Assembly: GCA_040751775.1 (NCBI GenBank)
Contig: JBFMGD010000041.1
Location: forward strand, 1 to 26,467
DNA length: 26,467 nt
Direction: 5' to 3'
Source of the DNA: JBFMGD01 sp040751775
GTDB lineage: Bacteria; Bacillota; Dethiobacteria; DTU022
Position 1 is the first letter of the stretch, and every line of letters begins with the position of its first letter. The translations under genes were made by a program, and so were the position numbers. The notes under the pieces were generated by a model. That model was not told the DNA's origin and searched no databases. It worked only from the letters and a program-made list of their open reading frames with translations. Shown in pieces: positions 12,755 to 21,283 of this stretch.

Positions 12755-14758
12755 ATGACTAAAACTTACAGCACCGCCTGCCCCCTGGACTGCTGGGATC
12801 AATGCTCGTTCCTGGTAACCGTCAAAGACGGCGCCGCGGTCTCCATCGGCCCCGATCCGCGGCAACAAATCACGGGCAACGTGATCTGCGCCAAGGGAAA
12901 GCAACACCTGGAGCGCCTCAACCACCCCGATCGCCTGAAATACCCCCTCTTGAAAACCGGCGGCAGGTTCAACCGGATCAGCTGGGATGATGCCCTGAAA
13001 ATCGCCGCCGATCGAATCTCCAGGGCCGTGGCGCGCTACGGCCCACTGTCGCTGCTGCACTATTATGACGGCGGCCACGGCGGCCTGCTGAAAGGTATCG
13101 AATCACGTTTCTTCAGCGCCCTGGGCGGTTGCACCACCCACCGGGGCAGCCTCTGCTGGAGCGCCGGCCTGGCCGCGCAGCGCTACGACTTCGGCGACGT
13201 GCTTTCCCATGACTTTGAAGACTTGATCAATGCGCGCTGCATTCTGATCTGGGGACGCAACCCGGCCGACACTTCCGTGCACTTGCTGCCCTACATCCGC
13301 AAAGCCGGAAAAAACGGGGCGCGGGTGTTGTTGATCGATCCGGTTGCCACCGCTACCGCCGCCCTGGCGGATCAGCATATCCGGATTAACCCGGCAACCG
13401 ACGGAGCCCTGGCCCTGGGCATGGCGCACCTGATCATCAAGGAAAGTTTGCTCGACAGTAACTTTGTTGAGCAATACTGCTCCGGTGTTGAACCCTTTTT
13501 TGAACTGGCGGCGGCATACCACCCCGAACGGGTATCCGCGATCACCGGTATCACCCCGGACCAAATCGAAACGCTGGCCCGGGCATACGCCTCCGCCAAG
13601 CCCGCGGCGATCCTGTTCGGCTACGGACTGCAGCGGCACAGTAACGGCGGCAATACGATCCGGGCGATCGATGCCCTCGCCGCGCTGACCGGCAATATCG
13701 GCATCCCGGGCGGCGGCGCCAGCTATGCCAACTTTCGAGCGGCCCGGCATGTAGACCACGTCTTCCTGGGAGGCGAAGATCTCTCGCCCAGCCACCGTTA
13801 CTACGCCAAACCGCGCCTGGCCGTCGCCCTGCGGGAGATGCGCGATCCGCCGATCGAGGTCGCCTATATCAGCCGGGCCAACCCGCTGACCCAGGTAGGC
13901 GCAAGTGAAGCGCTGCGGCTCGCTCTGGCCAAAATACCCTTTATCATCAGCGTGGAGCATTTTATGACCGATACCGCAGCCGCTGCTGACCTGGTGCTGC
14001 CCGCTACCGTTTTCCTGGAGGAAGAAGACCTCTATTACAATTCCATGAACCACCGCTACCTGAATTACGGCTCCAGGTTGGTCGAGCCGCCGGGCGAATG
14101 CCGCTCCGAATACGACTTCCTGCAGGAACTGGCCAAACTGTTAAACCTGAGCGGTTTTCCCAATCTTGCTGCGGCTGATCTGTTAAAGAGGCTGATTACC
14201 CCCCTCACCGCAGCAACCGGCCTCACCCTCGAAGAGATCAAAAAAGGACCGCTGCTGCTGCCGGGCAGCAACGCGGTTCCCTGGGCGGACCGGATCTTTG
14301 ACACCCCGGATCGTAAATATAATTTTTATTCAGCCGGCGCTCAAGCGGACGGTTGCGACCCGCTGCCGCTCTACCGGGAACCGGTAGAGCTCGGCGACCG
14401 GTCTCTGCACGCGCAAGGCTATTGCTACTGGTTCGTGACACCCCATCCCCGCGAATCGATCCATTCCACACACCGCCTGCCTGATGGGGAAACACCCCTG
14501 GCTTACCTGCACCCAACCGCGGCGCGGAAGCATAACCTGTGCGATAATGACCAGGTGCGCATCGCTTCGGTGCGGGGCTCAATTACAGCCAGGGCAGTCT
14601 TAAGCGACAAAGTGCCGCCCGACGCGGTTCTCGTATATGAAGGCTGGTGGCACGGCACCGGCGCCTCCGTCAATAACCTCACCCCGGACCGCCTGACCGA
14701 CATGGGCTTCCAGGCCGCTCTCTACGACTGTCTCTGTAAGATTGAAAAGTGCGGGTAG
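12755..14758 (+). CDS. molybdopterin-dependent oxidoreductase (DMSO reductase superfamily)
   Basis: A 667-residue cytoplasmic Mo/W-bis-MGD enzyme. The N-terminal [4Fe-4S] site has Cys9, Cys13, Cys17 and Cys45 (ACPLDCWDQC, then VICAKGK). The likely metal ligand is Cys134 in GSLCWSAG, in the place of Cys/Sec in formate dehydrogenase-like members. The central domain shows LIWGRNPADTS, RANPLTQ and LVLPATVFLEEED; a C-terminal molybdopterin dinucleotide-binding domain ends with GWWHGTGASVNNLT. No twin-arginine signal is present. The start MTKTYSTACPLDC at 12755 fits the family; an in-frame ATG at 12737 would add six residues. No electron-transfer subunit or cofactor-insertion gene lies nearby, so the substrate cannot be named. 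Confidence 0.9.
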   Translation: MTKTYSTACPLDCWDQCSFLVTVKDGAAVSIGPDPRQQITGNVICAKGKQHLERLNHPDRLKYPLLKTGGRFNRISWDDALKIAADRISRAVARYGPLSLLHYYDGGHGGLLKGIESRFFSALGGCTTHRGSLCWSAGLAAQRYDFGDVLSHDFEDLINARCILIWGRNPADTSVHLLPYIRKAGKNGARVLLIDPVATATAALADQHIRINPATDGALALGMAHLIIKESLLDSNFVEQYCSGVEPFFELAAAYHPERVSAITGITPDQIETLARAYASAKPAAILFGYGLQRHSNGGNTIRAIDALAALTGNIGIPGGGASYANFRAARHVDHVFLGGEDLSPSHRYYAKPRLAVALREMRDPPIEVAYISRANPLTQVGASEALRLALAKIPFIISVEHFMTDTAAAADLVLPATVFLEEEDLYYNSMNHRYLNYGSRLVEPPGECRSEYDFLQELAKLLNLSGFPNLAAADLLKRLITPLTAATGLTLEEIKKGPLLLPGSNAVPWADRIFDTPDRKYNFYSAGAQADGCDPLPLYREPVELGDRSLHAQGYCYWFVTPHPRESIHSTHRLPDGETPLAYLHPTAARKHNLCDNDQVRIASVRGSITARAVLSDKVPPDAVLVYEGWWHGTGASVNNLTPDRLTDMGFQAALYDCLCKIEKCG

Positions 14759-14784
14759 GTTTTTAGGAGCAAGGACACTGCATT

Positions 14785-14816
14785 TCTCAGGGGCACGCCA
14801 TGGCGTGCCCCTGAGA
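14785..14816. repeat. 32-bp perfect palindrome between convergent genes
   Basis: A perfect palindrome whose half-site is TCTCAGGGGCACGCCA, between the molybdenum enzyme stop (14758) and the oppF stop (14880). It could act as a bidirectional transcription stop, but has no T-run on either side. Its GGGGCACG core resembles the palindromes at 8539-8562 and 24131-24174. Confidence 0.75.
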
Positions 14817-14879
14817 TCAAAATGCCTAAAGTTAAGGGACAGGCCTGCATAACCGGTCTGCCTCCAGTAACATTCCGCC

Positions 14880-15953
14880 CTACAGGTTATGGCAGGCGAC
14901 CCACTGGCCGCTTCCCAGGTCCGTCATCCCCGGCGCCTCTGCCCGGCATATCGGTAAAACCCGGTTGCAGCGCGTGTGAAAGTAACAGCCCGGGGGCGGA
15001 TTGAGCGGGCTGGGCACATCACCCTCAAGCAAAATCCGCTGCCGCCGTCGCTCCACTTCCGGATCAGCGATCGGCACCGCCGATAAAAGCGCCCGGGTAT
15101 AAGGATGCTGCGGGTTGGTGTAAAGATTATCGCTGGTAACCAGCTCCACTATTTTCCCCAGGTACATCACGGCAACACGGTCGGAAATATATTTGATCAT
15201 GGAGAGGTCATGGGCAATGATCATATAGGTTAACCCCAATTCATCTTGTAGCCGCTCCAACATATTGACAATCTGGGCCTGGATTGAGACGTCAACGGCG
15301 GAAACCGGCTCGTCACAGACAATCAAGTCCGGTTCCACCGCCAGGGCCCGGGCGATACCGATACGCTGGCGCTGACCGCCGCTGAATTCGTGCGGATAAC
15401 GGTTAATATGCTCCGGATTGAGGCCGACCAGATTAAGCAGTGCCTGGATTTTTTCAATCCGTTCCGGCTTTCCGGCGGCCAGGCGATGAATTTCGATCGG
15501 TTCGCCGACGATATCGCCGACGGTCATCCTGGGGTTTAGAGAGGCGTACGGGTCCTGAAAAATCATCTGCATCTGGCGGCGGTTCCGGGTGCGCAGTTCA
15601 CCGGCGGCCTTGGCCAGGTTCACCCCTTTGTAGATAACCGACCCGGCGGTAGGGCTGTAGAGGCCGACCACGGTCCGGCCGACCGTGGTCTTGCCGCAAC
15701 CGCTCTCCCCGACCAGGCCGAGGGTCTCTCCGGCGGTAATGGTAAAGGATACCCCGTCTACTGCTTTTACCGTTCCGCCGCCTTTACCAAGGAGGCCTCC
15801 TTTCAACGGTGACTGCTTGGGCTCGGAGGCGGCTAAATTATCAATGGGACTCACCCTCGCCTTTGCGGTATTCAGGGTGCCTCCTCGTTGGCTGAAATGT
15901 TTTTTTAAATTGATTACTTCCAGGATCGGAGCATCCGGTGAACGCTGAGCCAT
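14880..15953 (-). CDS. oppF: oligopeptide/dipeptide ABC transporter ATP-binding protein OppF
   Basis: One of the two ATPase subunits powering peptide import. The 357 residues contain Walker A GESGCGKT (82-89), Q-loop QDPYASLNP, signature FSGGQRQR, Walker B LIVCDEP, the switch His in IIAHDLS, and the C-terminal oligopeptide-transporter domain with a Cys-containing motif (CYFHTRC). Between the first strand (about residue 24) and TVKAVDGVSF (61) there is a Ser/Pro/Lys-rich stretch some 27 residues longer than usual. The start is ATG 15953 with an AGGGAGG SD, 2 nt after the oppD stop. It is the last gene of oppABCDF. Function secure; the insert is unexplained. Confidence 0.95.
   Translation of the reverse strand: MAQRSPDAPILEVINLKKHFSQRGGTLNTAKARVSPIDNLAASEPKQSPLKGGLLGKGGGTVKAVDGVSFTITAGETLGLVGESGCGKTTVGRTVVGLYSPTAGSVIYKGVNLAKAAGELRTRNRRQMQMIFQDPYASLNPRMTVGDIVGEPIEIHRLAAGKPERIEKIQALLNLVGLNPEHINRYPHEFSGGQRQRIGIARALAVEPDLIVCDEPVSAVDVSIQAQIVNMLERLQDELGLTYMIIAHDLSMIKYISDRVAVMYLGKIVELVTSDNLYTNPQHPYTRALLSAVPIADPEVERRRQRILLEGDVPSPLNPPPGCYFHTRCNRVLPICRAEAPGMTDLGSGQWVACHNL
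15774..15881 (-). repeat. suspected repeat-derived insert within oppF
   Basis: This segment encodes OppF residues 25-60, low in hydrophobic residues (AKARVSPIDNLAASEPKQSP and so on), and includes the 14-bp palindrome AAGGAGGCCTCCTT (15789-15802). The protein on both sides matches OppF closely. An in-frame palindromic element is suspected; no second copy is seen in this window. Confidence 0.4.
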
Positions 15954-15955
15954 GG

Positions 15956-16954
15956 TCAGGACACCTCCCTGCTGAAATGAATTTGCGGCGCCTGGGGATG
16001 TTTAAGCCAGCATTTAACCTTACTTCCTTCATAAGTTGAAGGCATTTTTTGGGTACATATTTCCATGGCAAAGTCGCAGCGCGGTAAAAACGGACATATG
16101 GCCAACTGCTGCAAAAGGTCCGGCGGCTGACCCCAGATGGGGGACAGCTTCTGTCCCTTTGCCATGTCCAGCCGGGGGATTGATTTCAGCAAACCCCAGG
16201 TATAGGGATGGGACGGGGTTTTTAGCACCTCGTCCACGGTCCCGGATTCGATGATTTGGCCGGCGTACATAACCAGGATGCGATCGGCGATGCCCGCCAC
16301 TACTCCCAGATCATGGGTGATCAGGATAATTGCCGTATCCAAACGATCCTTGATTTCCTTGAGCAGCTCCATGATCTGCGCCTGGATGGTCACATCGAGG
16401 GCGGTGGTCGGCTCATCGGCGATCAGCAGCTTCGGGTCACAAGCCAGGGCCATGGCGATCATCACCCGCTGCCGCATCCCCCCGCTGAACTGGTGCGGAT
16501 ACTGTTTTAAGCGTATTTCCGGCTCCGGAATACCGACCAGGTTGAACAGTTCCACCGCCCGCTCCCGGGCCTGCTGCACACTCATACCCTTGTGCAGGCG
16601 CAAATTCTCGGTGACCTGGGTGGAAATGCTTAAAACGGGGTTTAAAAAGGTCATCGGATCCTGAAAAATCATGCCGATGGTGTTGCCCCGGATTTTCCGC
16701 ATCTGCCGTTCGGATTTTTTTAGTAAATCTTGGCCGTTAAACAAGATTGAACCGCCGGTAACCTTGCCCGGCGGTGAAGGAATTAAACGCATGATTGCCT
16801 GGGCGGTGACGCTTTTACCGCAGCCGGATTCTCCGACGATGGCCACCACTTCCCCCGGGCAGATCTGAAAATCAACTCCCCGGACCGCTTTCACAACCCC
16901 GGCATATGTGCCAAACTGGACTTCCAGGTCGCTGACCTGCAGCAAGTGCTCCAT
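15956..16954 (-). CDS. oppD: oligopeptide/dipeptide ABC transporter ATP-binding protein OppD
   Basis: The partner ATPase of OppF. The 332 residues show Walker A GESGCGKS (41-48), the Q-loop in IFQDPMTFLNP, signature FSGGMRQRV, Walker B LLIADEPTTALD, switch His in LITHDLGVVAG, and the C-terminal oligo/dipeptide transporter domain with conserved cysteines (CPFLPRC). The start chosen is ATG 16954, which has AGGAGGT 8 nt ahead (16963-16969) and gives the normal N-terminus MEHLLQVSDLEV; the open frame extends 19 codons further up into oppC without support. The SD overlaps the oppC stop codon, suggesting translational coupling. Confidence 0.96.
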   Translation of the reverse strand: MEHLLQVSDLEVQFGTYAGVVKAVRGVDFQICPGEVVAIVGESGCGKSVTAQAIMRLIPSPPGKVTGGSILFNGQDLLKKSERQMRKIRGNTIGMIFQDPMTFLNPVLSISTQVTENLRLHKGMSVQQARERAVELFNLVGIPEPEIRLKQYPHQFSGGMRQRVMIAMALACDPKLLIADEPTTALDVTIQAQIMELLKEIKDRLDTAIILITHDLGVVAGIADRILVMYAGQIIESGTVDEVLKTPSHPYTWGLLKSIPRLDMAKGQKLSPIWGQPPDLLQQLAICPFLPRCDFAMEICTQKMPSTYEGSKVKCWLKHPQAPQIHFSREVS

Positions 16955-16967
16955 TACGGCTAACCTC

Positions 16968-17897
16968 CTACTTTCGCATCTTCGGATCGAGGGCGTCCCG
17001 CAAGCCGTCACCCAAAAAATTAAAGGCGAGCAAGGTAATACAGATGGCTGCAGCGGGGAAGAACAACAGGTGAGGGTATGATTTAAGGGATGTCAGGGCG
17101 TCGGAGGCAAGCATGCCCCAGCTGGCCCGGGGAGCGGAAACGCCCAGGCCCACAAAACTGAGGAAAGCCTCGGTAAATATCGCTTCCGGAATAGCCAGGG
17201 TGGCGGTGACAATAATCGGGCCAACACAGTTGGGGATCAGGTGCCGCAAAAGAATGCGCCCTTTCGGCGCGCCGATCGTGTGGGCGGCCAGAACGAATTC
17301 CTGCTCTTTTAAGCTCAGGATTTGCCCCCGCACGATCCTGGCCATGGGAAGCCAAAACACCAGCCCCAGGGCAAAATACATGCTGATTAACCCGGCGTTT
17401 TCGGGCAGTTTCTCCTTCAGGTAAACCATCATCAAGATTACCCACAGTAAAAAAGGGATGCTGTACATGATGTCCACAAAACGCATCATGATATTGTCCA
17501 CACGGCCGCCGGCAAAACCGGAGATCCCCCCGTAAAGCACCCCCACACCGAGGGTGACCAGGCTGGCCACGAATCCGATGGATAAAGAAATCCGGGCGCC
17601 GTATAAAATCCTGGTAAAGAGGTCTCGTCCCAGGCCGTCCGTGCCGAACCAGTGCGCGGCGCTGGGACCCTGGTTTTTCCTGATAAAATCCTGCTCGGAG
17701 TAGGAATAGGGCGACAAAAGAGGACCGATGATTGCCACCAGAATGATCAGGACGATCAACACCAGGCTGACCATGGCCACAGGGTTCTGCTTCAGCCGGC
17801 GCCAGGCATCCTGCCAGTAGGTGGTGCTCGGCCTGACCAGGTCTGCCTGGATTACTTTTTGCGGTAGAGGTTTAAATAACCCTGTTGACAGCTGCAT
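16968..17897 (-). CDS. oppC: oligopeptide/dipeptide ABC transporter permease OppC
   Basis: The second inner-membrane permease of the peptide importer. The 309 residues include an N-terminal soluble stretch with WRRLKQNP, a first helix (about 40-62), a periplasmic-type loop with HWFGTDGLGRDLFTRILYGAR, and then five helices. The permease coupling loop appears as EFVLAAHTIGAPKGRILLRHLIPN (the EAA motif). The C-terminus NFLGDGLRDALDPKMRK is characteristic of OppC/DppC. ATG 17897 directly abuts the oppB stop (TAA then ATG), so coupling is likely. Confidence 0.96.
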   Translation of the reverse strand: MQLSTGLFKPLPQKVIQADLVRPSTTYWQDAWRRLKQNPVAMVSLVLIVLIILVAIIGPLLSPYSYSEQDFIRKNQGPSAAHWFGTDGLGRDLFTRILYGARISLSIGFVASLVTLGVGVLYGGISGFAGGRVDNIMMRFVDIMYSIPFLLWVILMMVYLKEKLPENAGLISMYFALGLVFWLPMARIVRGQILSLKEQEFVLAAHTIGAPKGRILLRHLIPNCVGPIIVTATLAIPEAIFTEAFLSFVGLGVSAPRASWGMLASDALTSLKSYPHLLFFPAAAICITLLAFNFLGDGLRDALDPKMRK

Positions 17898-18833
17898 TTA
17901 TACAAGTTCCTTTCTTCCGCCGAGTTTAATGCGCGGGTCGATCAGCGTGTAGGCGAGATCCACCAAAAGGTTGGCGAGAATCAATAAAACGCAATAGAAA
18001 ATCGTCACTCCAAGAATGACGGTATAGTCTCGGTTATAGATGCTGGTCACAAAGTGTTTGCCCAGTCCGGGAACGGCAAAAATATTTTCTACGATAAAGC
18101 TGCCGGTTAAAACGCCGGCTACCAGGGGCCCCAGGTACGTGATTACCGGGATCAGCGCATTCTTTACCCCGTGCACCCAGAGCACGCGCATCTGCGGCAA
18201 CCCTTTGGCCACGGCGGTTTTCATATAATCCTGGTTTAAAACATCGAGCATACTGGAGCGGGTTAACCGGGCGATGAACGCCATCGGCAGGCCGGCCAGG
18301 GCGATCGCCGGCATGATCATATGCTTATAGCTCCCCCACATCGCCGCAGGAAGCAGGCCCCACTTGTAAGCCAGGAAATACATCAGGGTAGTTCCGACAA
18401 CAAAACTGGGCATGGCTATGCCGATCGTGCTAAAAAACATGACTGCGTAATCCGGAATCTTGTTTTGCTTTAACGCCGCCAGGATGCCGGCCGGCACCCC
18501 CACCAATAGGGCAATCAGGATGGCGGTAGCGCCCAGCTGCGCGGAAACGGGAAATCTCTCCTTGATGATATCGTTCACCGATCTGCCGCGATACTTAAAC
18601 GAAGGACCGAGGTCACCCCTGACCAGGTGCCCCAGGTAATCGAGATACTGGGCATGAAGAGGTTGGTCCAGCTTATACCTCGCTTCAATGTTGGCTTTAA
18701 TTGCGGGCGGGAGAGCTTTTTCTCTTTGAAAGGGGCCGCCGGGGATAATATGCATGAAAACGAAGGTGACCGTGACTACGATCCAAAGGGCCAGGATTAC
18801 GGAAAAAAAGCGCCGCAACAGATAGTTCAACAA
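17898..18833 (-). CDS. oppB: oligopeptide/dipeptide ABC transporter permease OppB
   Basis: The first permease subunit. The 311 residues begin LNYLLRRFFSVILALWIVVTVTF, typical of the family, with FMHIIPGGPF, the loop YLGHLVRGDLGPSFKYRGRSV, and the coupling motif DYMKTAVAKGLPQMRVLWVHGVKNA; the C-terminus YTLIDPRIKLG is standard. Two tandem TTG codons (18833 and 18830) are possible starts. The only SD-like sequence (AGGA) is 1 nt from the first and 4 nt from the second, so the second may be used. It is separated from oppA by a stem-loop. Confidence 0.95.
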   Translation of the reverse strand: MLNYLLRRFFSVILALWIVVTVTFVFMHIIPGGPFQREKALPPAIKANIEARYKLDQPLHAQYLDYLGHLVRGDLGPSFKYRGRSVNDIIKERFPVSAQLGATAILIALLVGVPAGILAALKQNKIPDYAVMFFSTIGIAMPSFVVGTTLMYFLAYKWGLLPAAMWGSYKHMIMPAIALAGLPMAFIARLTRSSMLDVLNQDYMKTAVAKGLPQMRVLWVHGVKNALIPVITYLGPLVAGVLTGSFIVENIFAVPGLGKHFVTSIYNRDYTVILGVTIFYCVLLILANLLVDLAYTLIDPRIKLGGRKELV

Positions 18834-18861
18834 GTCCTAAGATGCCCCCTTTGTTCAAACT

Positions 18862-18900
18862 AAGAGGTATACCATCATTTGTTGGTCCGGTATACCTCTT
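18862..18900 (-). promoter_or_regulatory. intergenic stem-loop between oppA and oppB
   Basis: A perfect 12-bp inverted repeat AAGAGGTATACC/GGTATACCTCTT with a 15-nt loop and no T-run. Its position after the binding-protein gene and before the permease genes fits an mRNA-stabilising or partial-termination element that keeps oppA expression above the rest, as known in other ABC importer operons. Confidence 0.75.
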
Positions 18901-18922
18901 TCAACTTTATATCCCTAATAAC

Positions 18923-20533
18923 CTATTCGGCAAGATAAGCGTTCTTGAAGTCTACTCCGCCGATAGTCAGCTGGACATAACCCTTAAGCTTGGTGCTTAC
19001 CAATGAAGGCAGGGTGTAGTAGTAAATAGGCATAATCGGCATTGCTTCCATCAGGATATCTTCCGCTTCGTGCATCAAGGGAAGCCGCTCCGCGGGGTCA
19101 GAGATTAGAAGCAAGTCGGAGATGATCTGGTCATAACGGGCATCACCCCAGAAGCTGTTGTTGTTGCCGCCGCCGGTTACCCACATATCGAGGAATGTGT
19201 TCGGCTCAACATAGTCGCCGATCCAGCCGGCCCGGGCCACATCAAATGCTCCTTCATCACGGGAAGCCAGATAGACGCCCCACTCCTGGTTGGTAATGGT
19301 GATCCCGGTAATACCAAGGTTTTGTTCCCACATTTCCAGGATCGCCTCGGCAATCATCTTATGCATTTCCGAGGTGTTGTGCAGGATTTCAAACCCGGGG
19401 AAGCCTACCCCGTCCGGGTAGCCGGCTTCAGCCAGCAGACGCTTCGCTTCGGCAATGTCTTCTGTAATGTATTCGCCGCCTACTTCGCGGAAATCAGAAC
19501 CTTCCGCCACATCGGCGATACCGGGCGGTACAAAAGCATAGGCCGGCAGCTGCCCGCCCTGGGTCACGTTCTCAACGATCGCCTGGCGGTCGATGGCCAG
19601 GGCAAGAGCCTTGCGCACGTTGACATCATCAAGCGGCGCTTTTTCACAGTTGAAGATATAGTAGTAGGTGCCCAGGTAAGGGAAGATGTGCAGCTCGTCG
19701 GGCCGCTCCGTCTTCAGCCTGGGGATTTCCGGGCCGGGCAGGGTATGGGTCATCTCAATCGCGCCGGTTTCAAACATGGTCAGCTCGGTGCTCTCGTCTT
19801 CAACCATGGTGAAGACCAGGCGATCGATCTGTACCGCGCCGGCGTCCCAGTAGTTCTCATTGGGAACGTATTCCATGGTGCCTTCAGCCCACTTCACCGG
19901 CTTGAAGGGACCGTTGGTAACCATCGTATCTACGCTCAGGGCCCAGCCCTCGTTATCCGCTTCCACGGTTGCTTGATGCAGGGGATAATAGGTCGGGAAG
20001 GCGGTCAGGGAAATAAAATACGGCGCCCCGGCGACCAGTTTAACTTTCAGGGTATGGTCGTCTTCCGCCGTCACGGCAATGTCATCGACACTGCCTTCAC
20101 CGCTGTTATATGCCTCGGCGCCTTCAACCAGGTAGAGCATGTAGGCGTAGTCGCCGGCCAGCTCGGGATCGAGGGCCCTCTTCCAGGCAAATACAAAATC
20201 ATGCGCAGTGATGGGATCGCCGTTGGACCACTTGACGTCCTCGCGCAGGTGGAAGGTGAACTCGGTTCCGTCCTCGCTGACATCCCAACTCTCGGCGATG
20301 GCGGCCTGCGGGTTGTTGTCCGCATCCAGCCGGGTCAAACCTTCATACATTTGCAACAGCATCGTCGATTCCGGGATCCCGGTCATCAAGGCGGGATCCA
20401 GGGTTTCGGGTTCGGTGCCCACGTTGTAGCGGACTACCATCCCTTCCTCAGTAACCTGCTCGCCGCCGCCGCAGCCGGAGATAAGCATTGCCACGGCCAG
20501 CAAAGCGGCAATAATCAAAGCATACTTCTTCAC
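18923..20533 (-). CDS. oppA: peptide ABC transporter substrate-binding lipoprotein (SBP family 5)
   Basis: The extracytoplasmic binding protein of the Opp system. The 536 residues start with a lipoprotein signal ending LISGC, so Cys21 is lipidated and the protein is anchored on the outer face of the membrane. The mature part follows SBP_bac_5: VGTEPETLDPAL, WKRALDPELAGDYAYML, NGPFKPVKWAEG, NENYWD, VNVRKALALAIDRQAI, and a C-terminal RAGWIGDYVEPNTFLDMW. The start is GTG at 20533 with AGGGGGT about 7 nt upstream. It heads oppABCDF. The sequence alone does not tell oligopeptides from dipeptides or nickel-peptide ligands; oligopeptide is the best guess. The 200 nt upstream lack a convincing promoter by eye. 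Confidence 0.94.
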   Translation of the reverse strand: MKKYALIIAALLAVAMLISGCGGGEQVTEEGMVVRYNVGTEPETLDPALMTGIPESTMLLQMYEGLTRLDADNNPQAAIAESWDVSEDGTEFTFHLREDVKWSNGDPITAHDFVFAWKRALDPELAGDYAYMLYLVEGAEAYNSGEGSVDDIAVTAEDDHTLKVKLVAGAPYFISLTAFPTYYPLHQATVEADNEGWALSVDTMVTNGPFKPVKWAEGTMEYVPNENYWDAGAVQIDRLVFTMVEDESTELTMFETGAIEMTHTLPGPEIPRLKTERPDELHIFPYLGTYYYIFNCEKAPLDDVNVRKALALAIDRQAIVENVTQGGQLPAYAFVPPGIADVAEGSDFREVGGEYITEDIAEAKRLLAEAGYPDGVGFPGFEILHNTSEMHKMIAEAILEMWEQNLGITGITITNQEWGVYLASRDEGAFDVARAGWIGDYVEPNTFLDMWVTGGGNNNSFWGDARYDQIISDLLLISDPAERLPLMHEAEDILMEAMPIMPIYYYTLPSLVSTKLKGYVQLTIGGVDFKNAYLAE

Positions 20534-20730
20534 TCTTTTTACCCCCTTAGTCCTTTAATTATTAGTAAAAGCTTAAAAGAAACAGTTTTCCGCTAACCGC
20601 TCACCTCCGAACATAAAAGAATTTAGTTAAATCAGATAAGTATTCTACATTATTACAGCTAATCCTGCCGGTATTTAAACTTATTCAGCTCCTGGAATAT
20701 TATTTCTGCCCGCAGTTCTTCAGCAATTAA

Positions 20731-20767
20731 TAATAAAGCGCACAGTATCGCTTTGTGCGCTTTATTA
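20731..20767 (-). terminator. terminator of the tRNA operon
   Basis: A perfect 14-bp inverted repeat TAATAAAGCGCACA/TGTGCGCTTTATTA with a 9-nt loop. On the minus strand the 3' arm is T-rich and followed by ATTAATT. It begins 11 nt after the CCA end of tRNA-Leu. Confidence 0.85.
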
Positions 20768-20777
20768 ATTAATCTAT

Positions 20778-20866
20778 TGGTGCCGGGGACCGGAATCGAA
20801 CCGGTACGGGTATTAATACCCGAGGGATTTTAAGTCCCTTGCGTCTGCCTGTTCCGCCACCCCGGC
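20778..20866 (-). tRNA. tRNA-Leu(UAA)
   Basis: A class II tRNA with long variable arm (CGGGTATTAATACCCG). Acceptor GCCGGGG/CCCCGGC, anticodon loop CTTAAAA, T-loop GTTCGATTC, encoded CCA. Last gene of the five-tRNA operon. Confidence 0.97.
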
Positions 20867-20875
20867 AAAAAAAAA

Positions 20876-20949
20876 TGGAGGCGACACCCGGATTCGAACC
20901 GGGGATGAAGGATTTGCAGTCCTCTGCCTTACCACTTGGCTATGTCGCC
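20876..20949 (-). tRNA. tRNA-Cys(GCA)
   Basis: Acceptor GGCGACA/TGTCGCC, U discriminator, anticodon loop CTGCAAA, T-loop GTTCGAATC, encoded CCA. Confidence 0.97.
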
Positions 20950-20963
20950 GTTTTAATAATTAA

Positions 20964-21038
20964 TGGAGCGGAAGACGGGAATTGAACCCGCGACCCTCGC
21001 CTTGGCAAGGCGATGCTCTACCGCTGAGCTACTTCCGC
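20964..21038 (-). tRNA. tRNA-Gly(GCC)
   Basis: Acceptor GCGGAAG/CTTCCGC, anticodon stem TCGCC/GGCGA with loop TTGCCAA, T-loop GTTCAATTC, encoded CCA. Confidence 0.97.
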
Positions 21039-21045
21039 ATGATCA

Positions 21046-21121
<76 letters not shown>

Positions 21122-21126
21122 AAATT

Positions 21127-21203
21127 TGGCGGAGCTGACGGGACTCGAACCCGCGGTCTTCGGCTTGACAGGCCGATATGTTAACCGACTACACCACAGC
21201 TCC
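21127..21203 (-). tRNA. tRNA-Asp(GUC)
   Basis: Acceptor GGAGCTG/CAGCTCC, anticodon loop CTGTCAA, T-loop GTTCGAGTC, G discriminator, encoded CCA. First gene of the operon, just after the promoter. Confidence 0.97.
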
Positions 21204-21215
21204 AGCGCATAGATT

Positions 21216-21244
21216 AGTATACACAACCGCTCCGGAAAAGTCAA
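21216..21244 (-). promoter_or_regulatory. strong promoter of the tRNA operon
   Basis: Minus strand TTGACT (21239-21244), 17-nt spacer, TATACT (21216-21221): near-consensus sigma-A. Transcription would start a few bases before tRNA-Asp. Expression independent of rex upstream is expected. Confidence 0.85.
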
Positions 21245-21283
21245 TACTACCCGATCACTCGATATGTAAACTGAAAGTTAGTG

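Noticed and set aside
19322..20596. 424-codon plus-strand ORF opposite oppA
   Set aside because: Shadow of oppA; no domain, no SD, and oppA is complete with signal peptide and lipobox.
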